A stretch of 64,000 bases of DNA from Geodermatophilus pulveris (GTDB lineage: Bacteria; Actinomycetota; Actinomycetes; Mycobacteriales; Geodermatophilaceae), in the NCBI RefSeq assembly GCF_900188375.1, contig NZ_FZOO01000009.1:1-64000 (forward strand), in the 5' to 3' direction. A program made the position numbers and the translations under genes. The number at the start of each line of letters is the position of its first letter. Within the stretch, counting starts at the first letter, position 1. The notes under the pieces were generated by a model that worked only from the letters and a program-made list of their open reading frames with translations, made no database searches and was not told where the DNA came from. This document shows positions 50,551 through 59,284 of the stretch, one piece after another.

Positions 50551-50789
50551 GGCCGCCCGCACAGGCGGGGTCCGTGTGACGGATGGTGCGTGCCGACCGG
50601 TCCGTCCCACGTTTGGGGGATGGCGTACGTGACGTTGTGCGTCCGGGCACCTACCGTCTGTGTCGTAACAGTGGTCGTCCCGAGCATCGACGCACCACCC
50701 GCTGCACGCCCCGGCGAGCAGCGGATGGGGTCTCCTCGCCCGGCCGCAGACGGGCTCCGGCACAGCCGGATCGGTGAGGGGAGCACTCC

Positions 50790-51089
50790 GTGACGAGGGG
50801 TCAGAAGCCGTCGGTCCTCCAGATCGGCAGGGTGTGGGACGACGGGAACACCGTCGTCGTGTCCGGCTGGGGCCTGGGCCTGTGCGCCGCCGCGTGCGCG
50901 TGCCACCGCCACCCCGTCGCCGGCAGCCTGGCCATCGCCGAGGACCAGGTCCGCGGCCTCATCGGTCTGGTCAGCTACCGCCACGACTGCGACTGCTGCG
51001 AGCCGTGGACCGCCGAGGAGCTCACCGCCATCGTCCGCGACCTGGAGATGGTCTCCGCCCTCGACGCCCAGGAGCCCCTCGCCGGCTGA
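50790..51089 (+). CDS. Small Cys/His-rich protein of unknown function
   Basis: A 99-residue protein, GTG start with GAGGGGAG upstream. Two Cys clusters stand out: CAAACACHRHP in the first half and HDCDCCEPW in the second, giving six cysteines with nearby histidines, a likely metal or iron-sulfur site. The remainder is a short beta-rich N-terminus (VLQIGRVWDDGNTVVVSGWG) and a C-terminal helix. It does not match the WhiB spacing. No family recognised. Confidence 0.7.
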   Translation: MTRGQKPSVLQIGRVWDDGNTVVVSGWGLGLCAAACACHRHPVAGSLAIAEDQVRGLIGLVSYRHDCDCCEPWTAEELTAIVRDLEMVSALDAQEPLAG

Positions 51090-51224
51090 TCGAGGGCCCG
51101 GGTCGGTGATGTGCGTCCGTGGCGCACGTTCCGTCGCGGGACCCGCCACCGGCGCACACCGCTGTGACCGAGCACGGCCGCGGTGCGTGGTACCCCGGGC
51201 CGCCGTCCGGGTAGGGGTGCGGCC

Positions 51225-51713
51225 ATGCTCGGACGCGCTGCCCTGCGGGGTGCCCTCGCCGGCCTGGCCGGCACCGCGGCGATGACGCTCGCCGAGAAGG
51301 CCGAGCAGTCGGTGACCCACCGGCCGGACTCCTCCGTGCCCGCGCGCACCCTGACCGCCCTGACCACCGGGCGCCGGCTGCCCGGGTCCGCGCGCCCTCC
51401 GGTGCGCAACCACCTCATGCACTGGGGCACCGGCGCGGCCGTCGGCGCGCTGCGCGGCGTCTGGTCGGCCAGCGGGCTGCGTGGCTGGCGCGCCTCGGCC
51501 TGGTACACCTCGGTGCGGCTGGCCACCGACCAGACCCTGGAGAACGCCACCGGCGTGGGCGCGCCGCCGTGGACGTGGTCCCGCCGCGACCAGGTCGTCG
51601 ACCTCTGCGGCAAGGCCGTCTACTCGTTCGTGACCGGCGCGGTGGCCGACCTGCTGGTCCCGCTCGCCCCGGACCGCACCCCTGCGGGCTCCGCCCCGCC
51701 GCGCCGTCGCTGA
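51225..51713 (+). CDS. Membrane-associated protein of unknown function
   Basis: A 162-residue protein: an N-terminal glycine/alanine-rich hydrophobic segment (LRGALAGLAGTAAMTLAEKA), later GTGAAVGALRGVW, and a C-terminal hydrophobic patch (VYSFVTGAVADLLVPL). Similar small proteins occur in actinobacteria without known function. ATG 51225 lies seven bases after a TAGGGG hexamer, a weak leaderless promoter candidate. Confidence 0.68.
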   Translation: MLGRAALRGALAGLAGTAAMTLAEKAEQSVTHRPDSSVPARTLTALTTGRRLPGSARPPVRNHLMHWGTGAAVGALRGVWSASGLRGWRASAWYTSVRLATDQTLENATGVGAPPWTWSRRDQVVDLCGKAVYSFVTGAVADLLVPLAPDRTPAGSAPPRRR

Positions 51714-51899
51714 CCTGCCCGCTGCGGCTCCTGGGACCCCCGCGCCGGACGGGGGCCGTGGGACGGACGGGGCCGGACCGGCACCCGGCGGCCCGCGCGC
51801 CGTCGCCTACCCCTCGACGCGACTTCCTTACCGTGCGTGTTCACGCGCTCGGAACTCCGCCCCCTCCCCGGGGCGGGGCGCGGCGAGAGGAAGCCGGTC

Positions 51900-52958
51900 A
51901 TGGGCCGCAACCGGACGACGAGCCGACGCTGGTCGCGCGCCACGCTGGGCGCCGCACCCCTGTCCGTCGCCGTGGCCGTCGGGTTGCTGCTGGCACCGGG
52001 CACCGCAGGGGCCACCCCCGCCACTCCCGCCCCGGCCACCCCCGCCGCCCCGGCCACCCCGGACGACGCCGCGCGCCTCGTCGCCGAGGCCAACCAGCAG
52101 CTGGCCGTCCTCGACGAACAGGTGCACGAGGCCCAGCTGACCGTCACGCAGCACCAGGAGAGCGCAGCGGCCGCGGCCGCGACCGCCGCGCAGGCCGACG
52201 CCGTCCTGGCCGGCTACGCCCCGCAGCTGGCCGCCATCGCCCAGACCTCCGGCACGTCGCAGTCCCGGATGGCCGCCTTCCTCACCGGGGACTCCGCGGC
52301 TGACGTCGTCCAGCAGATGACCACCCTGGACCTCATCGCCGCGCACACCGAGGGGCTGCTCGCCGAGGTCTCGGTCGCCCAGCGCGCCGCCGAGCAGGCC
52401 CGCGCCGAGGCCGACGCCGCCGCCGCGCAGGCCACCACCGCCCTCGCCGAGCTGGAGCGCCAGCAGGCCGAGGTGCAGACCCGCCAGGAGCAGTACGAGC
52501 GGGACTACGCCAGCCTGTCGGCCGCCGCGCAGGCCGCCGTCCGGACCTCCGTCGCCGGCCCCTCGCTGGCCGCGCCGGACACCGACGCGGTCGTGGCCGC
52601 CGCACCCAGCGGGGACGTCGGCGCCGTCCTCGAGGCCGCGCTGGCCCAGGTGGGCGACGACTACGTGTGGGGCGGGACGGGCCCGGACGGGTTCGACTGC
52701 TCGGGCCTGACCGGCTTCGCCTACCGGGCGGCCGGGGTGTCCCTGCCGCACTCCAGCCGGGCGCAGTCCCGCCTGGGCGTGGCCGTCTCCCGCGACGAGC
52801 TGCAGCCCGGCGACCTGGTGTACTTCGGCTCGCCCGTCTACCACGTGGGCATCTACGTCGGGAACGGGAAGATGGTGCACGCCCGCACCTTCGGCATGCC
52901 GGTCGCGGTGACCAGCGTGGACATCGGCGACTACGCCGGAGCGCGCCGCGTCCTGTAG
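51900..52958 (+). CDS. Secreted NlpC/P60 peptidoglycan endopeptidase (RipA-like)
   Basis: A 352-residue exported hydrolase. Signal peptide (TLGAAPLSVAVAVGLLLAPG), an Ala/Pro linker, about 150 residues of coiled coil (ARLVAEANQQLAVLDEQ and onward), then an NlpC/P60 domain with catalytic Cys near residue 267 (DCSGLTGFAYRAAG) and His in YHVGIYVGNG. It should cut stem peptides in cell-wall remodelling, with the coiled coil restraining activity. The leader was checked for a c-di-AMP riboswitch; none is convincing. The TAG stop lies in a terminator stem. Confidence 0.92.
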   Translation: MGRNRTTSRRWSRATLGAAPLSVAVAVGLLLAPGTAGATPATPAPATPAAPATPDDAARLVAEANQQLAVLDEQVHEAQLTVTQHQESAAAAAATAAQADAVLAGYAPQLAAIAQTSGTSQSRMAAFLTGDSAADVVQQMTTLDLIAAHTEGLLAEVSVAQRAAEQARAEADAAAAQATTALAELERQQAEVQTRQEQYERDYASLSAAAQAAVRTSVAGPSLAAPDTDAVVAAAPSGDVGAVLEAALAQVGDDYVWGGTGPDGFDCSGLTGFAYRAAGVSLPHSSRAQSRLGVAVSRDELQPGDLVYFGSPVYHVGIYVGNGKMVHARTFGMPVAVTSVDIGDYAGARRVL

Positions 52959-52977
52959 CCGCCCGGCCGGGGGCTAC
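52955..52977. terminator. Hairpin holding both stop codons of convergent genes
   Basis: GTAGCC (52955-52960) pairs with GGCTAC (52972-52977), and inner CCGG bases can extend the stem. The TAG stops of the P60 gene and of the convergent YdeI gene lie in opposite arms. Confidence 0.65.
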
Positions 52978-53558
52978 GGACGGCGGCCCTCGGCGAGCTG
53001 CCGCACGAGCGCGGCGATCCGCCTGGCCCGGGTCTGCGGCGTGGCCGCGGTCGCCACCCGGAACAGGACCGCGTACCGGTCGGTGCCCCCCAGGGCGTCG
53101 AAGGCCTCCCGCGCCGCGGGCTCGGCGGCCAGCGCGGCGGCCAGGTCGTCGGGCACGGTGGCCGTCGCGGGGCCGGCGTAGGCCCGGTCCCAGCGCCCGT
53201 CGGCCCGCGCCGCCTCGACCGCGGCCAGCCCGGCCGGGCGCATCCGGCCGGCCGCGGTGAGCTCCGCGACCGTGGCCACGTTCTTCCGCGACCAGACGCT
53301 GCGCGGCCGCCGCGGGGTGATCCGCACCAGGTAGGACGTGTCGTCGAGGCCGTTGGACCGGCCGTCGATCCAGCCGAAGCAGAGCACCGACTCGACCAGC
53401 TCCGGGTAGGTCACCGAGGGGACGCCGGACCCCTTCTTCGCGACCTGCACGTACAGCCCGGGCGCGGTCGCGTGCTCGGCCTCCAGCCACTCCTCCAGGG
53501 CCGCCTGGGTGGGGAAGGCCCTCGTCGGCAGGTCGTCCGGCACGGTCACGGCGGTCAT
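52974..53558 (-). CDS. YdeI/OmpD-associated family protein
   Basis: A 194-residue protein: RAFPTQAALEEWLEAEHATA, GLYVQVAKKGSGVPSVTYPE, VESVLCFGWIDGRSNGLDDT, YLVRITPRRPRSVWSRKN, and a C-terminal helical part (LRQLAEGRRP-like end). This matches the YdeI family, whose E. coli member is tied to antimicrobial-peptide resistance; the molecular role is unknown. ATG start. Confidence 0.87.
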   Translation of the reverse strand: MTAVTVPDDLPTRAFPTQAALEEWLEAEHATAPGLYVQVAKKGSGVPSVTYPELVESVLCFGWIDGRSNGLDDTSYLVRITPRRPRSVWSRKNVATVAELTAAGRMRPAGLAAVEAARADGRWDRAYAGPATATVPDDLAAALAAEPAAREAFDALGGTDRYAVLFRVATAATPQTRARRIAALVRQLAEGRRP

Positions 53559-53647
53559 CCTGGTGGCGGCCGTACGGCCAGTCCACGGGGCGTCCCGGCA
53601 GTCCGCCCCCGGTGCGGGGCCGGTGGGCGTGTGCTGTGCTGTCGCCC

Positions 53648-54178
53648 GTGGCCGAGAACTTCATCGCCGAGTTGCCGTTCGGGTCCCCGCAGATCGACGA
53701 GGAGGCGTTCGTCGCGCCCACCGCCGTCGTCGTCGGGGCCGTGACGATGGGCCCCCGGTCCAGCATCTGGTACGGGGCGGTCGCCCGGGCCGACGCCGAG
53801 GTCATCGAGATCGGCGCGGACTCCAACATCCAGGACGGCTGCACCCTGCACTCCGACCCCGGCTTCCCGCTGGTCGTCGGCCGCGGGGTCACCGTCGGGC
53901 ACCGGGTCGTCCTGCACGGCGCCCGCGTGGACGACGACGTGCTGGTCGGCATGGGCAGCGTGGTGATGAACGGCGCGCACATCGGCTCGGGGTCGATCGT
54001 CGCCGCCGGCGCCGTCGTCACCCAGGGCACCCAGGTGCCCCCGGGTTCCCTGGTCGCCGGCGTGCCGGCCAAGGTCATCCGGCAGGCGTCGGAGACCGAC
54101 GGCGAGCACATCCGCGGCAACGCGGCCAGCTACACCGGCCGGCTGGCCGACGCCCGCCGGGTGCGCCCGCTCGGCTGA
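53648..54178 (+). CDS. Gamma-class carbonic anhydrase-like hexapeptide protein
   Basis: A 176-residue left-handed beta-helix protein. Hexapeptide repeats run through AFVAPTAVVVGAVTMGPRSS, IWYGAVARAD and later. Zinc ligands expected of gamma carbonic anhydrases are visible: His in CTLHSDPG and two in VTVGHRVVLHG. It may hydrate CO2 or bind a cofactor as YrdA/PaaY do. GTG 53648. Its stop and the stop of metX form a perfect palindrome. Confidence 0.88.
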   Translation: MAENFIAELPFGSPQIDEEAFVAPTAVVVGAVTMGPRSSIWYGAVARADAEVIEIGADSNIQDGCTLHSDPGFPLVVGRGVTVGHRVVLHGARVDDDVLVGMGSVVMNGAHIGSGSIVAAGAVVTQGTQVPPGSLVAGVPAKVIRQASETDGEHIRGNAASYTGRLADARRVRPLG

Positions 54179-54182
54179 CGCG

Positions 54183-55298
54183 TCAGGTGCCGAGCAGCTC
54201 GCGGACCAGCGCGCCGACGGCGTCGACCTCGATGAGGAAGCCGTCGTGCCCGTACGGCGAGGAGATGACCCGCAGCGGCACGCCGAGGGCGTCGGCCACC
54301 TCCTGCTGCAGGGCCAGCGGGTAGAGCCGGTCGCTGTCCACGCCGGCGACGACCGACCGGGCGGTGACCCGGGACAGCGCCGCCTGCACGCCCCCGCGGT
54401 CGCGGCCGACGTCCCAGGAGTTCATCGCCTCGGTGAGCACCACGTAGCTGCCGGCGTCGAACCGGCGGGCCAGCTTGTCCGCGTGGTGGTCCAGGTAGGA
54501 GGCGACGGCGTACCGGCCGTCGTCCTGCACCTCGGTGCCGAACCGCTCGTCGAGCTCCCGCGCGCTGCGGTAGGTGAGGTGCGCGATCCGCCGTGCCACG
54601 CCCAGGCCGGCGACCGGTCCCGGCCCGGGCAGGTAGTCGCCGCCGGCCCACGCGGCGTCGGCGCGGATCGCCGCCTGCTGGGTGGTCTGGGTGCCCAGCT
54701 GGTCGGCGGTCGCGGCGGCGCCCGCGGCGAGGAAGAACAGCGCGTCCACCCGGTCGGGCAGCGCGACCGCCCACTCCAGCGCCCGCATGCCGCCCATCGA
54801 GCCGCCGAGCACCGCCGCCCAGCGGCCGACGCCCAGCGCGTCGGCCAGCGCCGCCTCGACGCGGACCTGGTCGGCGACGGTGACGACCGGGAACCGCGAC
54901 CCCCACGGCCCGCCGTCCGGGGCGGCGGACGACGGCCCGGTGGTCCCCTGGCAGCCGCCGAGCACGTTGGCGCAGACGACGAACAGGCGGTCGGTGTCCA
55001 GCGGCGCCCCGGGCCCGACCAGCCCCTCCCACCAGCCCGGGGTGGGGTGCCCGGGCCCGGCGGGGCCGGCGACGTGGCTGTCGCCGGTCAGCGCGTGCTC
55101 GACCAGGACGGCGTTCCCGCCGCCCGGGGCGAGCGAGCCCCAGGTCTCGTAGGCCACCCGTACCCCCGGGAGCGAGCCGCCGCGCGCGAGGTCGAACGGT
55201 CCGGCCAGGTCCAGGAAGCGCCGGTCCCCGACCGGGTCGCCGTCGGTCCAGCCGCCGGGGCGCGGCGGGGCCCAGGGTGCCACCCGGGCCCCGCCCAC
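54183..55298 (-). CDS. metX: Homoserine O-acetyltransferase MetX
   Basis: A 371-residue alpha/beta-fold acyltransferase: [29 protein letters not shown], nucleophile elbow [13 protein letters not shown], catalytic Asp in [10 protein letters not shown] and His in [10 protein letters not shown]. It makes O-acetylhomoserine for methionine synthesis. It starts one base after the metY stop, so both genes form one SAM-riboswitch-controlled operon. Confidence 0.95.
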   Translation of the reverse strand: MGGARVAPWAPPRPGGWTDGDPVGDRRFLDLAGPFDLARGGSLPGVRVAYETWGSLAPGGGNAVLVEHALTGDSHVAGPAGPGHPTPGWWEGLVGPGAPLDTDRLFVVCANVLGGCQGTTGPSSAAPDGGPWGSRFPVVTVADQVRVEAALADALGVGRWAAVLGGSMGGMRALEWAVALPDRVDALFFLAAGAAATADQLGTQTTQQAAIRADAAWAGGDYLPGPGPVAGLGVARRIAHLTYRSARELDERFGTEVQDDGRYAVASYLDHHADKLARRFDAGSYVVLTEAMNSWDVGRDRGGVQAALSRVTARSVVAGVDSDRLYPLALQQEVADALGVPLRVISSPYGHDGFLIEVDAVGALVRELLGT

Positions 55299-55299
55299 C

Positions 55300-56592
55300 T
55301 CAGGCGCCCTTCGCGGCGCGGAAGCCGGCCTCCAGGTCGGCGAGGATGTCGTCGATGCCCTCGAGGCCCACGGCCAGCCGGACCAGCCCCGGGGTGACGC
55401 CGGTGGTCAGCTGCTCCTCCGGCGTGAGCTGCGAGTGGGTCGTGGACGCCGGGTGGATGACCAGGCTGCGGACGTCCCCGATGTTGGCCACGTGGCTGTG
55501 CAGCTCCAGGGCCTCCACGAAGCTCTTGCCGGCGTCGACGCCGCCGTGCAGGTCGAAGGTCAGGACGGCGCCGGTGCCGCGCGGCGCGTACTTCTGCTGC
55601 GCCGCGTGCCACGGCGACGCGGGCAGGCCCGGGTAGTTCACCCGGTCGACCGCGTCGTGCGCCTGGAGGAACTCCGCGACCTGCTGGGCGTTGGCGACGT
55701 GCCGCTCCATGCGCAGCGACAGCGTCTCGATGCCCTGGACGACGAGGAACGCGTTGAACGGGGAGATCGCCGGGCCGAGGTCGCGGAGCAGCTGGACCCG
55801 CGCCTTGAGCGCGAAGGCGGGCGCGCCCAGGTCGGCGTAGACCACGCCGTGGTAGGTCGGGTCCGGCTCGGTGAAGCCGCTGAACCGGCCGCTGCGCCAG
55901 TCGAACCGGCCGCCGTCGACGATCACCCCGGCGATGGCGGTGCCGTGGCCGCCCAGGTACTTCGTGGCCGAGTGGACGACGACGTCGGCCCCGAACTCGA
56001 ACGGCCGGATGAGGTACGGCGTGGCCACGGTGTTGTCCACGATGAGCGGGACGCCGTTGCGGTGCGCGACCCCGGCGACGGTCTCGATGTCGAGGACGTC
56101 GCCCTTCGGGTTGCCGACCGACTCGCCGTAGAAGGCCTTGGTGTTCTCGCGCACCAGGGACTGCCAGTTCTCCGGGTCGTCGGGGTCCTCGACGAAGGAC
56201 ACGGTGATGCCGAGCTTCGGCAGCGAGTGGTGCAGCAGGTTGTACGTGCCGCCGTAGAGCGAGGCCGAGGCGACGACGTGGTCGCCGGCCTCCGCGACGT
56301 TGAGCAGCGCCAGGGTGGTCGCCGACTGCCCGCTGGCCACGGCGAGGGCGGCGACGCCGCCCTCCAGCGACGCGACCCGCTGCTCCAGCGCGTCCTGCGT
56401 CGGGTTCATGATCCGGGTGTAGATGTTGCCCATCTCGGCCAGCGAGAACAGGTCGGCGGCGTGCTGGGTGTCGCGGAACTGGTAGGCCGTCGTGGCGTAG
56501 ATCGGCAGCGCCCGGGCGCCGGTCGCCGGGTCGGGGCTGGTGCCGGCGTGGATCTGCCGGGTCTCGAAGCTCCAGCTCTGGGGGTCGGTCAT
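55300..56592 (-). CDS. metY: O-acetylhomoserine sulfhydrylase MetY
   Basis: A 430-residue Cys/Met-metabolism PLP enzyme: [41 protein letters not shown], the lysine segment [18 protein letters not shown] and [14 protein letters not shown]. It makes homocysteine from O-acetylhomoserine and sulfide. ATG 56592 has GAGAGGAG upstream. The 160-base leader holds a SAM-IV-type riboswitch. Confidence 0.95.
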   Translation of the reverse strand: MTDPQSWSFETRQIHAGTSPDPATGARALPIYATTAYQFRDTQHAADLFSLAEMGNIYTRIMNPTQDALEQRVASLEGGVAALAVASGQSATTLALLNVAEAGDHVVASASLYGGTYNLLHHSLPKLGITVSFVEDPDDPENWQSLVRENTKAFYGESVGNPKGDVLDIETVAGVAHRNGVPLIVDNTVATPYLIRPFEFGADVVVHSATKYLGGHGTAIAGVIVDGGRFDWRSGRFSGFTEPDPTYHGVVYADLGAPAFALKARVQLLRDLGPAISPFNAFLVVQGIETLSLRMERHVANAQQVAEFLQAHDAVDRVNYPGLPASPWHAAQQKYAPRGTGAVLTFDLHGGVDAGKSFVEALELHSHVANIGDVRSLVIHPASTTHSQLTPEEQLTTGVTPGLVRLAVGLEGIDDILADLEAGFRAAKGA

Positions 56593-56671
56593 GCGCCGTC
56601 TCCTCTCGGTCGCGGAGACCCGCGGCGCAGCGAGCTCCGTCCTTGCCCGGGTGACGGACGCCGCCCGGGCC

Positions 56672-56752
56672 GGCTCTTCCCCTGGAGCACCTCGGACGGA
56701 GTCGAGGTTGCCGGGCAGCCAGCCAGGTGCTTGACACTGCCTCTCGTGAGCC
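56672..56752 (-). promoter_or_regulatory. SAM-IV-type riboswitch upstream of metY-metX
   Basis: Read on the minus strand: P1 GGCTC...GAGCC (56752-56748 with 56676-56672), the conserved GTCAAGC and CCCGGCAACC segments, and a P3/P4 region GAGGTGC followed by GGGGAAGAGCC. This order of conserved blocks is that of the actinobacterial SAM-IV riboswitch. Downstream, TCCGTC and GACGGA can pair and may be part of the expression platform before the GAGGAG ribosome site. High SAM should shut off metY-metX. Confidence 0.85.
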
Positions 56753-56836
56753 ACCCGCGATCCTAGGCCGACCCGCCGCACCCGGTGGACGACGGGGGTG
56801 GCGGCGGCCGTCGCCGGTCGCTGACACGCTGCCGGG

Positions 56837-57853
56837 GTGCGCGCACTCGTCTTCGAGACCTTCGGCGGCCCGCTGACCGTGCAGGAGGTGCCCGCACCGG
56901 ACCCGGCACCCGGCGGCGTCGTCCTCCGGGTGGGCGCCACCGGCGTGTGCCGCAGCGACTGGCACGCCTGGCAGGGGCACGACCCGGACGTGGTGCTGCC
57001 GCACGTGCCCGGGCACGAGCTGGCCGGCACGGTGGCCGCCGTCGGGGCCGGCGTCCGGCGCTGGCGGGCCGGCGACCGGGTCACCGTCCCGTTCGTCAAC
57101 GCCTGCGGCCGCTGCGCGCAGTGCGCCGCCGGCGAGCACCAGGTGTGCGACCGGCAGACCCAGCCCGGCTTCGCCCACTGGGGCTCGATGGCGCAGTACG
57201 TCGCGCTGGACGCCGCCGACGTCAACCTCGTCGCGCTCCCCGCCGGGCTGGACGACGCCACCGCCGCCGCGCTGGGCTGCCGCGTCGCCACCGCGTTCCG
57301 GGCGGTGGTGCAGGTGGCCCGGGTGCGGCCCGGCGAGTGGGTGGCCGTGCACGGCTGCGGCGGGGTGGGCCTGTCGGCGGTGCAGGTCGCGCTGGCCGCG
57401 GGGGCCCGGGTGGTCGCCGTCGACGTCTCCCCGGCCGCCCGGGCGCTGGCCGCCGACCTGGGCGCTGAGCACGCCCTCGACGGCCCGGCGGCGATCCCGG
57501 AGCTGACCGGCGGCGGCGCGCACGTCTCCCTCGACGCGGCCGGCGCCGTGGCCGCCTGCGAGGACTCCGTCCGGTGCCTGCGCCCGCGCGGCCGGCACGT
57601 GCAGGTGGGCCTGCTGCCGCCCGCGCAGGGCCGCCCGGCCGTGCCGATGGACCTCGTCGTCGCCCGGGAGCTGCAGGTGCTGGGCAGCCACGGCATGGCC
57701 GCGCACGCCTACCCGGAGCTGCTCGGCCTGGTCGCCGCCGGGCGGCTGCGACCGCAGGCGCTGGTCACCCGGGAGCTGGGCCTCGACGAGGCCGGCGCGG
57801 CGCTGGCCGCGGTCGGCCGTGCGCCGGGCGTCGCCGTCGTCACCCGCTTCTGA
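56837..57853 (+). CDS. Zinc-dependent alcohol dehydrogenase family protein
   Basis: A 338-residue medium-chain dehydrogenase: catalytic zinc region GVCRSDWHAW and GHELAG, structural zinc loop NACGRCAQCAAGEHQVC, and NAD fold GCGGVGLSAVQVALAAG. It is shorter than the NDMA-type enzyme at 6054 and lacks that family's features, so it probably uses exchangeable NAD(P). Substrate unknown. GTG start. Its stop forms the palindrome TGAGGCCTCA with the stop of the convergent gene. Confidence 0.88.
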   Translation: MRALVFETFGGPLTVQEVPAPDPAPGGVVLRVGATGVCRSDWHAWQGHDPDVVLPHVPGHELAGTVAAVGAGVRRWRAGDRVTVPFVNACGRCAQCAAGEHQVCDRQTQPGFAHWGSMAQYVALDAADVNLVALPAGLDDATAAALGCRVATAFRAVVQVARVRPGEWVAVHGCGGVGLSAVQVALAAGARVVAVDVSPAARALAADLGAEHALDGPAAIPELTGGGAHVSLDAAGAVAACEDSVRCLRPRGRHVQVGLLPPAQGRPAVPMDLVVARELQVLGSHGMAAHAYPELLGLVAAGRLRPQALVTRELGLDEAGAALAAVGRAPGVAVVTRF

Positions 57854-57857
57854 GGCC

Positions 57858-58361
57858 TCAGGTCCCGGGCGCGCCGGTCGCGGTCGCCGCGGTCGTGGGG
57901 GCGGCCGTCGTCGGGGCGGCCGTCGTCGGACCGTCCGGCGCCGTCGTCGGGGCCGGCTCCGCGGTCCCCGGGGGCTCCGTCCCCGCGGTCCCCGCCGTCC
58001 CCGCCGTCGCGCCCGGGGAGGTCGCCGGCGGCGCGGCGGTGGAGCGCGGCGCCGTGGTGGTGGGCGCGGAGGTCGTCGGCGCGGCGGACTCGGTCGGCAC
58101 GACCGGCACCACCTGGGCCGGGGTCTCCACGGAGGTGCCGTCGGCGGGGACCGTCCCGGCGGCCGGGTCCGGCGGGCGGACGTACAGGTAGAGCACGTAG
58201 AGCCCGACGAACAGCAGCGCCAGGACGACGGTCGAGGTGCGCGCCCGGCCGAGGTGGTGGGGCACCGCCGACCACCAGCGGCGCGGCGCGGCCGGCGGGG
58301 CGGTGCTCACCGACGGGGTGCGCGGCGGCTCGCCGGGGCCGTCGGTGCGCGGCGCGGTCAC
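57858..58361 (-). CDS. Single-pass membrane protein with Pro/Thr/Ala-rich extracellular tail
   Basis: A 167-residue protein: a basic, Pro-rich N-terminus, one transmembrane segment (TSTVVLALLFVGLYVLYLYV) and about 100 residues of low-complexity Thr/Ala/Pro sequence, probably outside the cell and possibly glycosylated. No domain recognised. GTG start in a GTGA overlap with the MscS gene, so it is co-translated with the channel. Confidence 0.75.
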   Translation of the reverse strand: MTAPRTDGPGEPPRTPSVSTAPPAAPRRWWSAVPHHLGRARTSTVVLALLFVGLYVLYLYVRPPDPAAGTVPADGTSVETPAQVVPVVPTESAAPTTSAPTTTAPRSTAAPPATSPGATAGTAGTAGTEPPGTAEPAPTTAPDGPTTAAPTTAAPTTAATATGAPGT

Positions 58362-59233
58362 CGCGCACCGTCCACCGACGGCGTGGCGGCCGTCGGCGCC
58401 GGCACGCCCAGGCCCTCGCGGCGGAAGGCGGTGACGACGCGGGCGCGCAGGTCCCGGCCGACGTCGAACTGCTTGCCGGGCAGCGTGCGGGCCACCATCC
58501 GGACGTTGACCTGCTCCAGGTCGATCGTCTCCACCCCCATGACGCTGGGCGGGTCCAGCAGCAGCGGGCGCAGCTCCGGGTCGCGGAAGGCCTCCGCGCC
58601 GACCTGCCGCAGGATCTCGTTCACCCGGTTCACGTCGCTGCTGGTCGGCACCGGGACGTCGACCACGGCGCGCGCCCAGTCGCGGGACAGGTTGGTGACC
58701 TTGACGATCTGCCCGTTCGGCAGCGTGACCACCTCGCCGTTGGCCGACCGCAGCCGGGTGATCCGCAGCGTCACGTCCTCGATCGTGCCGTCGGCCGGCT
58801 CCACCCCGCCCACCACCTGGATGCTCACCACGTCCCCGAAGCCGTACTGCCGCTCGGTGATGATGAAGAACCCGGCCAGCACGTCGCCGACGATCCGCTG
58901 CGCGCCGAAGCCCAGCCCGACGCCGAGCACCGTGGCGGGCGCGACCAGCCCGCCGATCGGGATGCCCGCCCGGTCCAGGACGGCGAACACCGCCACCGCG
59001 TAGACCAGCACGATCAGCGTCCAGGTGATCACCTGGGTCAGCGAGTGCCGGTGCTTGGCCGCCTCCGAGCGCACCAGCGCGTCCCCGCCGGTGGCGCGGG
59101 CGTCGATGCGGTCGGTGATCTTCTCGCCGACCCAGGAGATGAAGCGGGCCAGCAGCACCGAGCCGAGCACGAGCAGCACGATCTCCAGCCCGCGCCCGGC
59201 CAGCCAGGTCAGCAGTGGGTCCAGGGGTTCCAT
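58358..59233 (-). CDS. MscS-family mechanosensitive channel
   Basis: A 291-residue channel. Two to three N-terminal hydrophobic helices, the pore region IGGLVAPATVLGVGLGFGAQ, then the MscS beta domain (IITERQYGFGDVVSI, EDVTLRITRLRSANGEVVTL, PNGQI). The pore helix pattern GLGFGAQ is typical. It releases solutes on hypo-osmotic shock. ATG start; coupled downstream gene encodes a tail-anchored protein of unknown role. Confidence 0.92.
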   Translation of the reverse strand: MEPLDPLLTWLAGRGLEIVLLVLGSVLLARFISWVGEKITDRIDARATGGDALVRSEAAKHRHSLTQVITWTLIVLVYAVAVFAVLDRAGIPIGGLVAPATVLGVGLGFGAQRIVGDVLAGFFIITERQYGFGDVVSIQVVGGVEPADGTIEDVTLRITRLRSANGEVVTLPNGQIVKVTNLSRDWARAVVDVPVPTSSDVNRVNEILRQVGAEAFRDPELRPLLLDPPSVMGVETIDLEQVNVRMVARTLPGKQFDVGRDLRARVVTAFRREGLGVPAPTAATPSVDGAR

Positions 59234-59284
59234 CGGCGCCCAGTCTCCCAGCCCGCCCGGCGCAGGACGGCGGGGCCGGCCCGG

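Noticed and set aside
50551..50789. Short ORFs in the leader of the Cys-rich protein gene
   Set aside because: Low-complexity Arg/Pro translations without ribosome sites or family likeness.
51714..51899. c-di-AMP (ydaO-type) riboswitch before the NlpC/P60 gene
   Set aside because: Such switches often precede cell-wall hydrolases, but the conserved blocks could not be found; only GC-rich short hairpins are present.
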